Assembly: GCA_964599885.1 (NCBI GenBank)
Contig: CAZRHH010000019.1
Location: 1-45,531, forward strand
Source: CAZRHH01 sp964599885
GTDB taxonomy: Bacteria; Chloroflexota; Dehalococcoidia; DSTF01; JACRBR01
Direction: 5' to 3'
Length of the DNA stretch: 45,531 nucleotides
Position numbers and translations under genes: made by a program. Positions 16,596-26,200 of this stretch are shown in pieces; the first letter of the stretch is position 1, and each line of letters opens with the position of its first letter. Below the pieces are notes generated by a model, which was not told where the DNA came from, searched no databases, and saw only the letters and a list, made by a program, of their open reading frames with translations.

Positions 16596-17570
16596 ATGCG
16601 CGTCATCTTCATGGGTTCGCCGGACTTCGCCCTGCCCGCGCTGCGGAAGCTGATTGACAGCGAGCACGAAGTCGTCGCCGTCTTCACGCAGCCGGACCGC
16701 CCATCCGGCCGCGGGCGCAAGCTGACGCCGTCACCGGTGAAAACGCTCGCACTGGCGCACGGTCTCACGGTGCTGCAGCCGCGCCGCATCAGTAAGCCCG
16801 AGGTCGTGGCGCAGATCCGTGAGATGGCGCCCGATCTCGGCATCATCGCCGCCTACGGCCAGATCTTGAAGCAACCCGTGCTCGACGTGCCTCGGCTGGG
16901 CGTGCTGAACATCCACGCGTCGCTGCTGCCACGATGGCGCGGCGCCGCCCCGATCCCTGCCGCTATCCTCGCCGGCGATGCTACGACGGGCGCCACCATC
17001 ATGCAAGTGCAACTCGAACTTGATGCCGGGCCGATGCTCGGCAGCGTCGCCATCGCCATCGAGAAGGACGACACGACGGCGACGCTAACGCCGCGCATTG
17101 CCGAAACGGGCGCGGCGCTGCTCATGGAACTGCTGCCGCAGTACGAACGCGGCGCGCTCGTGCCGGTGCCGCAGCATGATGGCCGGGCGACGTACGCGCC
17201 GCAGCTCGAGAAGGCGGACGCCCTCATCCATTGGGATCGCGACGATGCGGTGCACGTTGCGAGGATGGTGCGGGCGTACAACCCGTGGCCGATCGCACAC
17301 ACGCATCTCGACGGCGCGCCGCTGCGCATCCTCCGTGCGGTGGCGCTCGCCGAACAGTTTCCACCCGGTGCGTACGCCGCCGGCACGATCATCGCAGCGA
17401 CGGCCGATATGCGGGCGCTCGATCTGGCGGATGTGGCGTTCGCGGTGATGACGTTGGATGGCGGGCTCGGTGTGATGGCGGTGCAGCCGCCTGGCGGGAA
17501 GGCGATGTCCGCGGCGAGCTACCTCAACGGCCACCGTGAGATCATCGGCAAGCGTTTGACGTCGGGCTGA
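16596..17570 (+). CDS. fmt: Methionyl-tRNA formyltransferase
   Basis: A 324-aa cytosolic enzyme that formylates the initiator Met-tRNA with 10-formyltetrahydrofolate. MRVIFMGSPDFALPALRKL is the family N-terminus. The catalytic region is LNIHASLLPRWRGAAPIPAA (about residues 105-125), with the Asn and His of the active site, followed by LDAGPMLGS with the catalytic Asp. The C-terminal OB-like domain (about 205-320) is complete, and length is usual. The start at 16596 coincides with the family N-terminus; an in-frame extension upstream has no similarity. Partner genes often found nearby (def, priA, rsmB) are absent, so it seems to be transcribed alone. Confidence 0.94.
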   Translation: MRVIFMGSPDFALPALRKLIDSEHEVVAVFTQPDRPSGRGRKLTPSPVKTLALAHGLTVLQPRRISKPEVVAQIREMAPDLGIIAAYGQILKQPVLDVPRLGVLNIHASLLPRWRGAAPIPAAILAGDATTGATIMQVQLELDAGPMLGSVAIAIEKDDTTATLTPRIAETGAALLMELLPQYERGALVPVPQHDGRATYAPQLEKADALIHWDRDDAVHVARMVRAYNPWPIAHTHLDGAPLRILRAVALAEQFPPGAYAAGTIIAATADMRALDLADVAFAVMTLDGGLGVMAVQPPGGKAMSAASYLNGHREIIGKRLTSG

Positions 17571-17614
17571 GCGCGTCGGGCAAAAGGGGTAGCCACAGGC
17601 GCGAGCTGCGTTGG

Positions 17615-19546
17615 TCAGCTTGCGGCTGACGGTCGTTCTGTGACCGCGCGCGCGTCGGGCGCGATGTTCGCTGTTGCGATTGTGCGCAGCGGGATCGTGT
17701 CGCGGTACTTGTCGACGATCGCGATGTCGTTCGGCGCGATCTCGATGCAGACGTTGCAGCGGATGCACTTCGCGTCGTCGACTCGCCACGCGCCGTCCAC
17801 GTGCACGATCGCTTCCGTCGGGCACGCTGCCGCCGCCTCAGCTACGGCGTCAGTCTGCTTCGTGACGTGATACTCGATCAGCCCCGCGCACACCTTCGCC
17901 GGACAGCGATGCCTGAGTGCGTGCGTATCGTATTCGGCGCGGAAATGCTCGAGCGTGTTGCGCATGATCACCGGCGATAGCGTGCCGTGGAAGCAGTTCG
18001 AGTACTGGAACGCGTCGCCGAGCGCCGCCAGATGATCCAGATCCCAATCTTGCGCTTCGCCTTGTGCGGTGCGCTTGAAGATCTCGAGCATGCGCTGGTT
18101 GCCGCTACGGCACGTCTGGCACCGTCCGCACGACTCGTCCTCGAGGAACCACGAGAACATGACGTTGAGATCGACCGTACACGCCGTGTCGTCGACGAAG
18201 ATCAGGCCGCCGCCGCCCATGCCCGCGCCCAGCGGACGGAACGCCTCCGGCTCGAGCGGGAGATCGCCGGCGATGTGCCCGGGCAGCAGTCCCGACAGCG
18301 GTCCGCCCTGCTGGAGCGCCTTGAACGTCCGCCCGCCCGTGATGCCGCCCGCCGCCGCGAGCACGTCGTTGACGCTGATGCCGAACGGTACTTCGAGACA
18401 GCCCGTCTTCTCACAGGCGCCCGACACGGTGAACATCTTGGTGCCGCGGTTGATCTCCGTGCCGACGGTGCTGAACTGATCGGCGCCGATTCGGAGGAGC
18501 GTCGTCGCCGCCGCGTAGGTCTCGACGTTGTTGACGTTCGTCGGTTGTTCCAGCACGCCCTGCTGCGCCGGAAACGGCGGCTTGATCCGCGGCATCCCGC
18601 GATCGTCATTGATCGACGAGATGAGCCCCGTCTCGTCACCGCACACATACGCACCCGCACCGCGCACGACTTCCGCGTCGAACTTCACGCCCGTGCCGAG
18701 CGCGTCGTCTCCGAAAATGCCGCGCTCGCGGCACTGTACGATCGCGCGCTCCATGCGCTCGACCGCGAGCGGGTACTCGTCGCGCAGGTAGATCCAGCCG
18801 TACGTGGCGCCCGACGCGTAGGCGGCCGTCAGCATGCCCTCGAGGATGACGTGGGGGTCGCTCTCCATCAGCACGCGGTTCACCCACGCGCCCGGGTCGC
18901 CCTCGTCCGCGTTGCACACGAGAAACTTGGGTTCCGACGGGGCGTTCTTGAGGAACCCCCACTTCGTGCCCGTCGAGAAGAAGGAGCCGGAGTGCCCGCG
19001 CAGCGTCGAGCCAGTGACGACCTTGATCAACTCGTCGCGATCCATGGCGGCGGCTTGCATGTACGTCCCGTAGCCGCCGCGCCCGATGTAATGGTCGATG
19101 CTCTCCGGATCGATGACGCCGCAGTTGGACATCATCCAGCGGACCTGGATCTTCATCCAGTCGAGGTCCGCCAGCGCCGGCACTCCATCAACGCCCCCGC
19201 CATCGACGATGCCGACGGCGTGCTCGCTCGCAATGCCGGCCGTGGCTGCGGCTGCGAACGCCGCGACGTCGGCTGCCATGACGCGCCCGTACAGGACGGT
19301 CGCGGCGTTGGGGCGGCGCACCTGGACGACCGGCTCCGCCCATGCCAGCCCGGTGTCGCCCGTGATCATCACGTCGTAGCCGCCAGCGGCCGCTCCAGCG
19401 CGCAACGCTTCGAGCGTCGCTTCCGCGCCCGCCGCGATCGATGATGTGTTGATGGAGACGATGAACAGCGGCCGCGACGGCTGCTCGACCGCGCGCCATG
19501 CTTGTTCCGCCGCCGCGCGCATCTCGTCGTACGTCTGAGTCGCCAT
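17615..19546 (-). CDS. nuoF: NuoF-like NADH dehydrogenase subunit with ferredoxin tail
   Basis: A 643-aa cytosolic protein of the NuoF/HydB-type flavin subunit family. An N-terminal thioredoxin-like part spans about residues 25-120. The core FMN/NADH region has CNADEGDPGAWVNRVLMESD (211-230) and KPPFPA. The N3-type [4Fe-4S] site is Cys473, Cys476, Cys479 and Cys518 (ESCGRCQTC and NCFHG). A C-terminal extension has CPTEAI and CIRCNVCIEIAP. The fourth Cys of that last motif is replaced by Ala, so its cluster would use Cys594, 597 and 600 plus Cys575. The glycine-rich loop, usually RGRGGAGFPTG, reads RGHSGSFFSTG here, an unusual change at the flavin/NADH pocket. The start at 19546 is 2 nt after the nuoE stop. 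No other complex I genes are in view. Confidence 0.88.
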   Translation of the reverse strand: MATQTYDEMRAAAEQAWRAVEQPSRPLFIVSINTSSIAAGAEATLEALRAGAAAGGYDVMITGDTGLAWAEPVVQVRRPNAATVLYGRVMAADVAAFAAAATAGIASEHAVGIVDGGGVDGVPALADLDWMKIQVRWMMSNCGVIDPESIDHYIGRGGYGTYMQAAAMDRDELIKVVTGSTLRGHSGSFFSTGTKWGFLKNAPSEPKFLVCNADEGDPGAWVNRVLMESDPHVILEGMLTAAYASGATYGWIYLRDEYPLAVERMERAIVQCRERGIFGDDALGTGVKFDAEVVRGAGAYVCGDETGLISSINDDRGMPRIKPPFPAQQGVLEQPTNVNNVETYAAATTLLRIGADQFSTVGTEINRGTKMFTVSGACEKTGCLEVPFGISVNDVLAAAGGITGGRTFKALQQGGPLSGLLPGHIAGDLPLEPEAFRPLGAGMGGGGLIFVDDTACTVDLNVMFSWFLEDESCGRCQTCRSGNQRMLEIFKRTAQGEAQDWDLDHLAALGDAFQYSNCFHGTLSPVIMRNTLEHFRAEYDTHALRHRCPAKVCAGLIEYHVTKQTDAVAEAAAACPTEAIVHVDGAWRVDDAKCIRCNVCIEIAPNDIAIVDKYRDTIPLRTIATANIAPDARAVTERPSAAS

Positions 19547-19548
19547 TG

Positions 19549-20022
19549 CTATTGTTTCGCCTTCAGCTCGCGCACCAGCTTTGATGTGGCGGCGCCGGTC
19601 AGCGGCCCGACGACGCGGCCGTTCAGCCAAATCTGAGGCGCGTACTCGCACGTGCCGTTGCACTGCGCGAGATGCAGGCCGATCGCGTCGCCGTCTGTGT
19701 TCTCGCCCATTGCCAGCCCGGTCTCCGCTTCGAGTACGCGGCGGACATGCTCGCCGCCCTTGAGGCGGCACGTCGGCCCGCTGCACCAGCCGATGAGCGT
19801 GGCCGGCGGCGGGGTGAGGCGGAACTCGCTGTAAAACGTCGCCGCACCGTACACGCGCGCCTCGCTCAACCGCAGCTGGCGGGCGACGACGCGCATGGCG
19901 ATGCGCGGCACGTAGCCGTAGTGATGCTGCACCGCGTGTAGCGCCGCCATCAGGTCACCGTCCCCCGGCTTGAACTCCCGGAGCAGGTGCTGAATCTCGA
20001 GCGTAGCTTCGTTTTCGGGCAT
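19549..20022 (-). CDS. nuoE: NuoE-like [2Fe-2S] subunit
   Basis: A 157-aa thioredoxin-fold ferredoxin of the NuoE/HydA family, which holds the N1a-type [2Fe-2S] cluster and pairs with the NuoF flavin subunit. Ligands are Cys80 and Cys85 (CSGPTC) and Cys121 and Cys125 (CNGTC). The N-terminal helical segment includes MAALHAVQHHYGYVPR and VYGAATFYSEF, both typical. Length is usual. GGGAG precedes the start, and a promoter lies just upstream. nuoF follows after 2 nt. The pair could serve a NADH:ferredoxin, formate dehydrogenase or hydrogenase-type complex; nothing here shows which. Confidence 0.92.
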   Translation of the reverse strand: MPENEATLEIQHLLREFKPGDGDLMAALHAVQHHYGYVPRIAMRVVARQLRLSEARVYGAATFYSEFRLTPPPATLIGWCSGPTCRLKGGEHVRRVLEAETGLAMGENTDGDAIGLHLAQCNGTCEYAPQIWLNGRVVGPLTGAATSKLVRELKAKQ

Positions 20023-20048
20023 GCAACTCCCAGATTGTGCGCTGCTTC

Positions 20049-20078
20049 ACTATAGGCGAGCGCCGAAGCGTCGTACAA
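20049..20078 (-). promoter_or_regulatory. Promoter of nuoEF
   Basis: On the minus strand TTGTAC (20073-20078) and TATAGT (20049-20054) are separated by 18 bp, about 27 nt before the nuoE start. A GGGAG ribosome binding site lies between. Confidence 0.45.
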
Positions 20079-20139
20079 GCGTCTGCGGGGAGGCTAAGAT
20101 CAGCAGTGAGTTACAGCGACGTGCGCCCGTTACGAGTCA

Positions 20140-20403
20140 CCGTGCTGGCCGCTACGTGGTTTTTGGATTCACCTCGATGTCGATGTGCTCGACGACGCGA
20201 TCATGCCTGCCGTCGACTACCGGACTCCGGACGGATTGAGTTTCGGCGAGTTGAGCGAGGTTCTGCGTGCCGCGATAGTTTTAGGACGCGCGGTTGGCAT
20301 GACGATTGCGATCTTCAATCCGGCGCTCGATCCTGATGGCACGATCGCAGCTTCGCTGGTGCGGTGCCTGGCCGACGGGCTGACGGGTTACGGAGAGCGT
20401 TGA
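20140..20403 (+). pseudogene. Arginase/agmatinase-family C-terminal remnant
   Basis: From about 20161 the plus strand reads FWIHLDVDVLDDAIMPAVDY, then LSFGELSEVLRAAI, then AIFNPALDPDG and a stop at 20401-20403. This is the end of the arginase fold, including the metal-binding HLDVDVLD segment. Just upstream, adding one T to the T5 run at 20160-20164 joins it to HRAGRYVVF in another frame. No earlier domain (first metal motif) can be found, and upstream bases to 20023 show no coding signal. About 80 of the usual 300 residues remain. It lies between nuoE and the FAD oxidoreductase gene, and would not encode an active enzyme. Confidence 0.65.
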
Positions 20404-20457
20404 GCGGATTCCAGGCGCGGCGGTTGTGGTGGCGTGCGGTGAGCGGTGCGAAGAGAC

Positions 20458-21804
20458 CTACGCCACGACGCCGGGAGCCGTACCCGACCCTCGCGCCGCG
20501 AAGTCCTCGACCGCCATGCGCGCCACGTCCTCGCCCATGCGGATGCTGTAGTTTTGGCCGCGGTCCTCCGGATAGATCTGCGTCATCGTCTCCAGGTACA
20601 GGCCCTCGACTGGCGTGCGGTGGTCCGGCTTGTCGTTGCTGTAGTTGAGCGTGATGATCGGCTGCGCGAACGGCGCCCGGAACACCCAGCGCTCGTTGAC
20701 CCAGTCGTTCGAGAACTCCGGATTGATTTTGCACAGCGCGGGTTCGAAGAGCGCCCACAACTCCTCGTCGGTCTTCTGGAAGTACTCGTGATCCTGCGCG
20801 AGGTAGTTCGAGATGTAGACGATGTGATTGCCGTCGTAGTTCTCGGGCCCGACGAAGTTCGTGTGCTCGACGATCGCCAGGAACGGCATCGTCCGGTCAC
20901 CAATGTTCATCCAGTAGATGTCCGATAGCGGCTTCTTGAGCGTGATCACCATGCAGAGCGCGCCCTGCCACTTGACGGCAGCGAGACGCCGATCGTAGTC
21001 CTCGTTCAGCGGCGGCGCCAGCTTCTTGAACAGCACGGAGGGGAGCGCCGCGATCACCACATCGGCGGCGACGTGCGTGCCATCGCCGAGCACGATGCCC
21101 GTCGCGCGGTTGTTTTCCGCCGTGATGCGCTCGACCGCCGCGCCGGTGTGAATGTCGACGCCGCCGGCGCGCATTCGCTGCTCCATCGCGTCGATGTAGC
21201 CGTAGAAGCTGCCAGCGAGATAGCCGAGTTGCTCCTTCTGCAGCGGCCCGCCCTTCCGCGACGCGAAGCGCAGGTGGATCTTGCTCCACAGCCAGGCCAT
21301 GGCCACGCGGTCATAGGCGTCACCGAACTTGCCGTGGAGCATGGGGCCCCACATGCCGGCGAACGCGCCCTTCGACACGTTCTGCTCGATCCAGTCCTTC
21401 GCCGTGATGCGCTCGAACTCCGCCCACTCGTCCTTCTTGCGCAGCTTCATCGCCATCAACCCCAGCCGCACGCGATCCGGGATCGACACCGGCGCGAAGC
21501 GCAGCAGGTCGAGTGGCGTGACGAAGTTGTAGATCTTGCCCTTGTCGTACCAGCCGACCTTCGACTCGATCCACTTCAGGCGATCGCCGAGTCCCAGCTC
21601 TTCGATCAGTTTGATGATCACCGTGTCGGTGCTGAAGATGTGGTGGTAATACGCCTCGAGGCGTGTGCCGCCGACCTCGAACGTGCGCACCAACCCGCCC
21701 AGGTACGGGCTTGCCTCGTACAGCGAGACATCGTGGCCCTGCTGCATCAGCCGGTACGCCGACGTCATGCCCGCCACGCCACCGCCAACAATCGCGACTT
21801 TCAT
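20458..21804 (-). CDS. NAD(P)/FAD-dependent oxidoreductase, protoporphyrinogen-oxidase-like
   Basis: A 448-aa flavoprotein with the N-terminal dinucleotide-binding motif VAIVGGGVAGMTSAYRLMQQ and the GGLVRTFEVGG segment of the amine-oxidase/phytoene-desaturase/protoporphyrinogen-oxidase superfamily. The C-terminal FAD-contact part is PVEGLYLETMTQIYPEDRGQ followed by NYSIRMGEDVARM. Family members near glycosyltransferase genes are often annotated as oxidoreductases of sugar-lipid or isoprenoid metabolism; the real substrate is not known. The start at 21804 overlaps the upstream flippase-like gene by 4 bases (ATGA), so the two are coupled. No membrane segment is seen. Confidence 0.85.
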   Translation of the reverse strand: MKVAIVGGGVAGMTSAYRLMQQGHDVSLYEASPYLGGLVRTFEVGGTRLEAYYHHIFSTDTVIIKLIEELGLGDRLKWIESKVGWYDKGKIYNFVTPLDLLRFAPVSIPDRVRLGLMAMKLRKKDEWAEFERITAKDWIEQNVSKGAFAGMWGPMLHGKFGDAYDRVAMAWLWSKIHLRFASRKGGPLQKEQLGYLAGSFYGYIDAMEQRMRAGGVDIHTGAAVERITAENNRATGIVLGDGTHVAADVVIAALPSVLFKKLAPPLNEDYDRRLAAVKWQGALCMVITLKKPLSDIYWMNIGDRTMPFLAIVEHTNFVGPENYDGNHIVYISNYLAQDHEYFQKTDEELWALFEPALCKINPEFSNDWVNERWVFRAPFAQPIITLNYSNDKPDHRTPVEGLYLETMTQIYPEDRGQNYSIRMGEDVARMAVEDFAARGSGTAPGVVA

Positions 21805-22919
21805 TCGTGCGCCGATCCTTCTACCGCGCGTCGCGGCGTCGCCATTCGGCGCACACCACCATCGTTGGGCGGGACATCCGTTTCCGGCTCCGGCTCGCTG
21901 CTCTTCAGCATGTCGCCGAACGTTAGCTTCATCGACCACATCAGGTACAGCCCGAGCGCGATAATCGGAAACAGCAGGATGGCGTGCAAACCGATCGCGT
22001 ACGCCGCGCCGAGCTGTGTGCCCACGCCGAATGCGACGAGCGTCTCGCGCACAACGAACTCGAACGGGCCGACGCCGCCTTGCGACGCCAGTACTGCGAT
22101 CGCGAGGTTGGCCGCCGCCGTCAGCAGCAGGAAGATGTGAAATCCTTCGTGAATGCCGAACGCCAGCGCGATGATGTAGTACATCGTCGCCTCGAGTACC
22201 CACGACCCGAGCGACATGAGCAACGCGAGCGCCAGATCGAGCGGATTGCGCAGCGCGCGCAGTCCGTCGAAGAACGACGTGATCAGGTTCTCGACCTTCG
22301 GCTTCAGCTTGCCCGGCGCGAGACGATGCAGCGTCGTGCGCAGAAAGCGCTGCCCTGACGATGCCAGTGCCATGTAGAAGAGCAGCCCGACTGCCGCACC
22401 GAAGATCACCGCCATCACGAGGCCGAGACCGGCGAAGCTCAGCTCGTAGCCGAAGAACACCGGGAACGATGCGTCGCCGCCGGCGAATGCCGCGATGATT
22501 AGCAGCATCGGCACCAGCGTGACGCCGTCGAACAGGCGGTCGACGGCGATCGTGCCGAGAGTCGTCGTCTTGCTGATCCGCTCGCGCTGGCCCAGCACGT
22601 ATGCCCGGGCCAGTTCGCCGGCGCGCGCCGGAATCAGGTTGTTCGCCATCAGCCCGATGATGACGACCGGATAGAGACGCATTGCGGGCACGCGCTTCAC
22701 GGGTCGCAGCAGATACTGCCATCGCAGCGTCCGCAGCCAGAGTCCGGCGAAATACACCGGCATCGAGAGCGCCGCCACGAAATAGTTGGCGTCACGGAAG
22801 GCGTCGCGCACCTCGCCGAAGTCGGTGCTTCGTATGAACAGCCCGATGAACACGAGACTGATGACGATGCCGATCCAGAACCCACGACTTCTGAGCAAAC
22901 GGGACTCCCAACCGGGCAA
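21801..22919 (-). CDS. Lysylphosphatidylglycerol-synthase-type/AglD-like membrane flippase family protein
   Basis: A 372-aa integral membrane protein with about eight hydrophobic helices (from IGIVISLVFIGLF at about residues 17-29 to LFPIIALGLYLMW). It belongs to the UPF0104/LPG_synthase_TM family, whose members (AglD, YbhN-like) act in lipid-linked sugar or lipid transfer across the membrane. The family motif NNLIPARAGELARAYVLG, with a conserved Arg and Glu, is at about residues 93-110, and LASQGGVGPFEFVVRETLVAFG occurs near 285. The start is a TTG at 22919 and is uncertain; no ATG precedes the first helix. The gene is coupled to the FAD oxidoreductase, and both sit next to the Agl23-like genes. 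Confidence 0.8.
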   Translation of the reverse strand: MPGWESRLLRSRGFWIGIVISLVFIGLFIRSTDFGEVRDAFRDANYFVAALSMPVYFAGLWLRTLRWQYLLRPVKRVPAMRLYPVVIIGLMANNLIPARAGELARAYVLGQRERISKTTTLGTIAVDRLFDGVTLVPMLLIIAAFAGGDASFPVFFGYELSFAGLGLVMAVIFGAAVGLLFYMALASSGQRFLRTTLHRLAPGKLKPKVENLITSFFDGLRALRNPLDLALALLMSLGSWVLEATMYYIIALAFGIHEGFHIFLLLTAAANLAIAVLASQGGVGPFEFVVRETLVAFGVGTQLGAAYAIGLHAILLFPIIALGLYLMWSMKLTFGDMLKSSEPEPETDVPPNDGGVRRMATPRRAVEGSAHE

Positions 22920-23260
22920 ATACGGCCGCGAAAGCGGGCGCAGGAGGTAGCGGCGGCGCTTGGACTCCGCCGCTCTTATCAGACTTGGCAGCGGCCAGAA
23001 GCTCCAGCTTCAGGCGCCCGTTCGTCAGCTTCGGCGCGAAGCTAACTTGACGCCTGCCACAGCACTAACTCTATGGTCGGCAACGGAGGGAGGCAATATA
23101 GCGTGGCCACCTGAGCAGTTCATCGCCGGAGCGGGCCTCAAAGGACGGCTGCCGTGCTGACCCAAGGCGCCGACTCCCCTCGTACGACCATTGATCGCCC
23201 GACCTCTAAGGCTGCCACGAACGAACGAAGGGGGCCGCCTGAGCGACCCTCTCCGGTGCC
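22920..23260. other. Intergenic region between the flippase-like and Agl23-NHL genes
   Basis: No gene is seen in these 341 bp. Contents are an inverted repeat GCGGCGG/CCGCCGC near 22949-22972, an AGCTTC/GAAGCT hairpin near 23029-23046, and a possible minus-strand -10 box TATATT at 23095-23100 for the flippase-like gene. The text CGCGAAGCTA near 23036 recurs at about 29198. Confidence 0.5.
23233..23248 (-). terminator. Possible terminator after the Agl23-NHL gene
   Basis: On the minus strand GGTCGC-TCAG-GCGGCC forms a 6-bp stem with one G-U pair, 12 nt after the stop. The following bases are pyrimidine-rich but not a pure T run, so this is weak. Confidence 0.3.
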
Positions 23261-26200
23261 TCACGGAATGATTTCGGCGAGCGGTATCTTCCTTACGACA
23301 TGTCCGGCGGAGTCTACGACGAACACGCTCGTGCCGTCGGTCGTGATACCGATGGGCCGGGAGAAGTTGCGGTTCGCATCTGGCGGCACGTCGTAGGCGG
23401 CGATGCGGCTGCCGTCGGCGGCGAACGCTAGGATCTGCCCGTTGGCGGGGTCGGTCACGAGCAGGCGGCCGTCAGCGAGCAGCGCCATGTACGCGCGGTC
23501 TGTCACCGCTTCGCTGCCCCACGAATCGACGGCGATCGTGCTCTTGAGATTGAGATCGTCGCCGAGGATGACGATGCGCTTGTTCCAGTAATCCGCGATA
23601 TAGATGTCGCCGGCAGCGTTCGTGACGATACCGACGGGCTCGCTGAGCTCGAGCGGTCCACCACCTGAGCCCTTGCTGCCGAACTGCCGCACGAACTCGC
23701 CATCCTGCGTGTATTCGATTACGCGGCTATTCCCGGTGTCGGTGACGAGCACGTTGCCGGCCGCTGTCAGCGTGATGTCGCGCGGACCGAACAGCTTGAA
23801 CGGATCGCCGCCGGCTTCGACCGCCTGGCCTTCCGCCCATTCGTCGACCTTCGTCAACTGGGCGTCCAGCTTGAGAATCTTGTGATTCCACGTGTCGGCG
23901 ATGAAGACCGTCCCGTCGGGCGCGATTGTCATCGACCCGGGCAGGTTCAAGGCGAGGTCTTCCGTGGTGAAGGCGCTGATCGACGCCTGGTACTCACCCT
24001 GCGCGTTGTACTTGACGATGCGCTGATTGTCGGTGTCCGCGACGAAGATATTGCCCGCCGCGTCGAGCGCGACGTCGGTGGGCCCGCGCAACTGCCCGTC
24101 GGCGAAACCTTCGCCACCGATGATCACATGCGTACCCTCGATGCGTACCGTCGGCCCCGCCGGCACGACCGGCACGACGCCGGAGCCCTTCGGGAAGTAG
24201 GCGATCGCCTCGGACGAGCCCGGTTCGGCTGCCGGCAACGTGCGGCGCGTCCAGTAGTCCGCCCAATTGCTAATCGCGGAGGACGAGACGAGGTCGCTGA
24301 AGAAGTCGCGCGTGGAGTAGGCGCCGTCCGCGCCACGATACTCCTCCGGGAACCAGCGCCGGTGATGATACGGCAGTCCTTCGTCGTACTGGCCGCCCAG
24401 GTTTAATTTCGGCGCGCTGGCCTTGGAGATCAGCAGGATCGATCCCGGATTGGGCGCCGTGTAATTGTCGGTGATGGTTGCCCACGTCACGGCCTTGTAG
24501 TCGCGCAGGTACCACGCCCAGGGCCACGTGTATCCGTCGATCGCATCGACGACGATCGGCACGTTTTCGTCGAGGCCGCTCGTGCGTGCGTACTCGGCGA
24601 TCTTGTCGCGGAGTACCGGGATGTCGCCCGATGTCTGCGTGTAGACCAGCAATTCGACGGGCACGTCGCCATAGTCGCGCGTCGCCAGGCCGCCCGGCTC
24701 ATTCACGTGCGGGCTGTCCGGGTGCCCCCACGATGCCAGCACGCCCGCGCGCAGCGAGAACACCGAGAACGCCGCCACGGCGCCGACGACCGCGACCTGC
24801 ACCGCCGTACGCCGGCTATAGCCGCTGTACGCCCAGTACACCGCCGCGGCCGCGACGATGGCCAGCGCCCAGCCGCCAAGCGATGCCAGCGAGAACGGGC
24901 CGACGATCACGAACACGAGCACCGAGAGGGCCGCCGCGAACGCGGCGTAGGCGTACGGGGCCACTCGCTCGAGTTTGGGCAAGTCGGCGCGCAGGTCTGT
25001 GTTCTCGACGATATCGCCGACAAAGCGGCCGGCGAGCACGGCGAGCGCCAGCGCAATGTGGACGTTGAGCCAGGGCATCTTCTCGCTCGCAACGGTGAGC
25101 GAGAGGCTCGTCACGATGAGCCAGAAGAACAAGAAGCGGTTGAACATGTGCATCGGCAGCACGAGGACGACGAGCAGCGCGAGGCTGAACGGAATCCACA
25201 CGTGGAACAACGACGCCTTGACGAGTTCCGGGCCGGTTGGCAAGATCAGCAACGCGATCACCGCGAGAAACAACCCGCCGATCACCATCGCGCGCACGCG
25301 GTCGCCGCGGATGCCGTAGTACAGGGCGGCGGCGAACGAGATCGCCAGTGGCAAGAACTCGTACACGGGGATCGTGATGAAGTAGTAGTACGGCGGCTGG
25401 TCGCCACGGGCGACATCCTGCTGGCTGATCCAGTAGTCCATCGATCCCCACATGCCGGACATGAACCCTTCGGGGTTCATGAGGAACGTCGTGTAGAGCA
25501 GGACGAACGGGATCCAGAACGCGGCCGCGGCAAAGAGCCAGGTCTTCGCCTGCCACAGCACGCCAACCACGAGCGACGCACCGATCAGCCCGAAGACCAT
25601 CACGTACGCGAGCGTCTTTTCCTGATCTGCGACGTGGAGATTTGCGGCACCCGAGCGCAATTGCCACGTGTCGCCGAGCGCAAGCTGAATGCCGGCAGCA
25701 AACTGTGGCACCGACAGAGTTCCAAGCACGATGAGCAGACTGCCCTCTCGTGGCAATTCGCGCAGGCCGTACTTGTCGCGCCAGTCCGAGATAAACGGCC
25801 AGGCGATCGCGATCAGCCACGCGAATGGCAAGAGCACGGCGACGAGCGCCCCGTATTTCAGCGGCGTCCATTCGCCAGCGAGAATGCCCGTCGCTGGCTT
25901 GCTCGCGCGAATCTGATCGGCGATGTGTACGGCGAGCATGTAATCCAGAAAGACGAGAAACGCGCCGATCGTCATGAACGTCGTTTCTTTCGTCGCGAAC
26001 GAGCCGGCGAGGAAGCCGGCGGCGAGGTAGAGAAACTTGTTCTCGCCCGAAGCGAGGTAGCGCCACATGAAGATGACGATGCCGAGCGTCCAGAACGCAG
26101 TGTAGATGTCTTCGCGCGTGAAGCGGCTGTAGTACGTCAGCGTCGGGGAGAATGCGATGAAGGCGGCGGCTGCCAGCGCGCCGAACGTGCCGAGCTGCCG

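Noticed and set aside
17987..19444. Open frame of 485 codons opposite nuoF
   Set aside because: Same reason: Arg- and Asp-rich shadow of a well-supported gene, with no start signal and no similarity.
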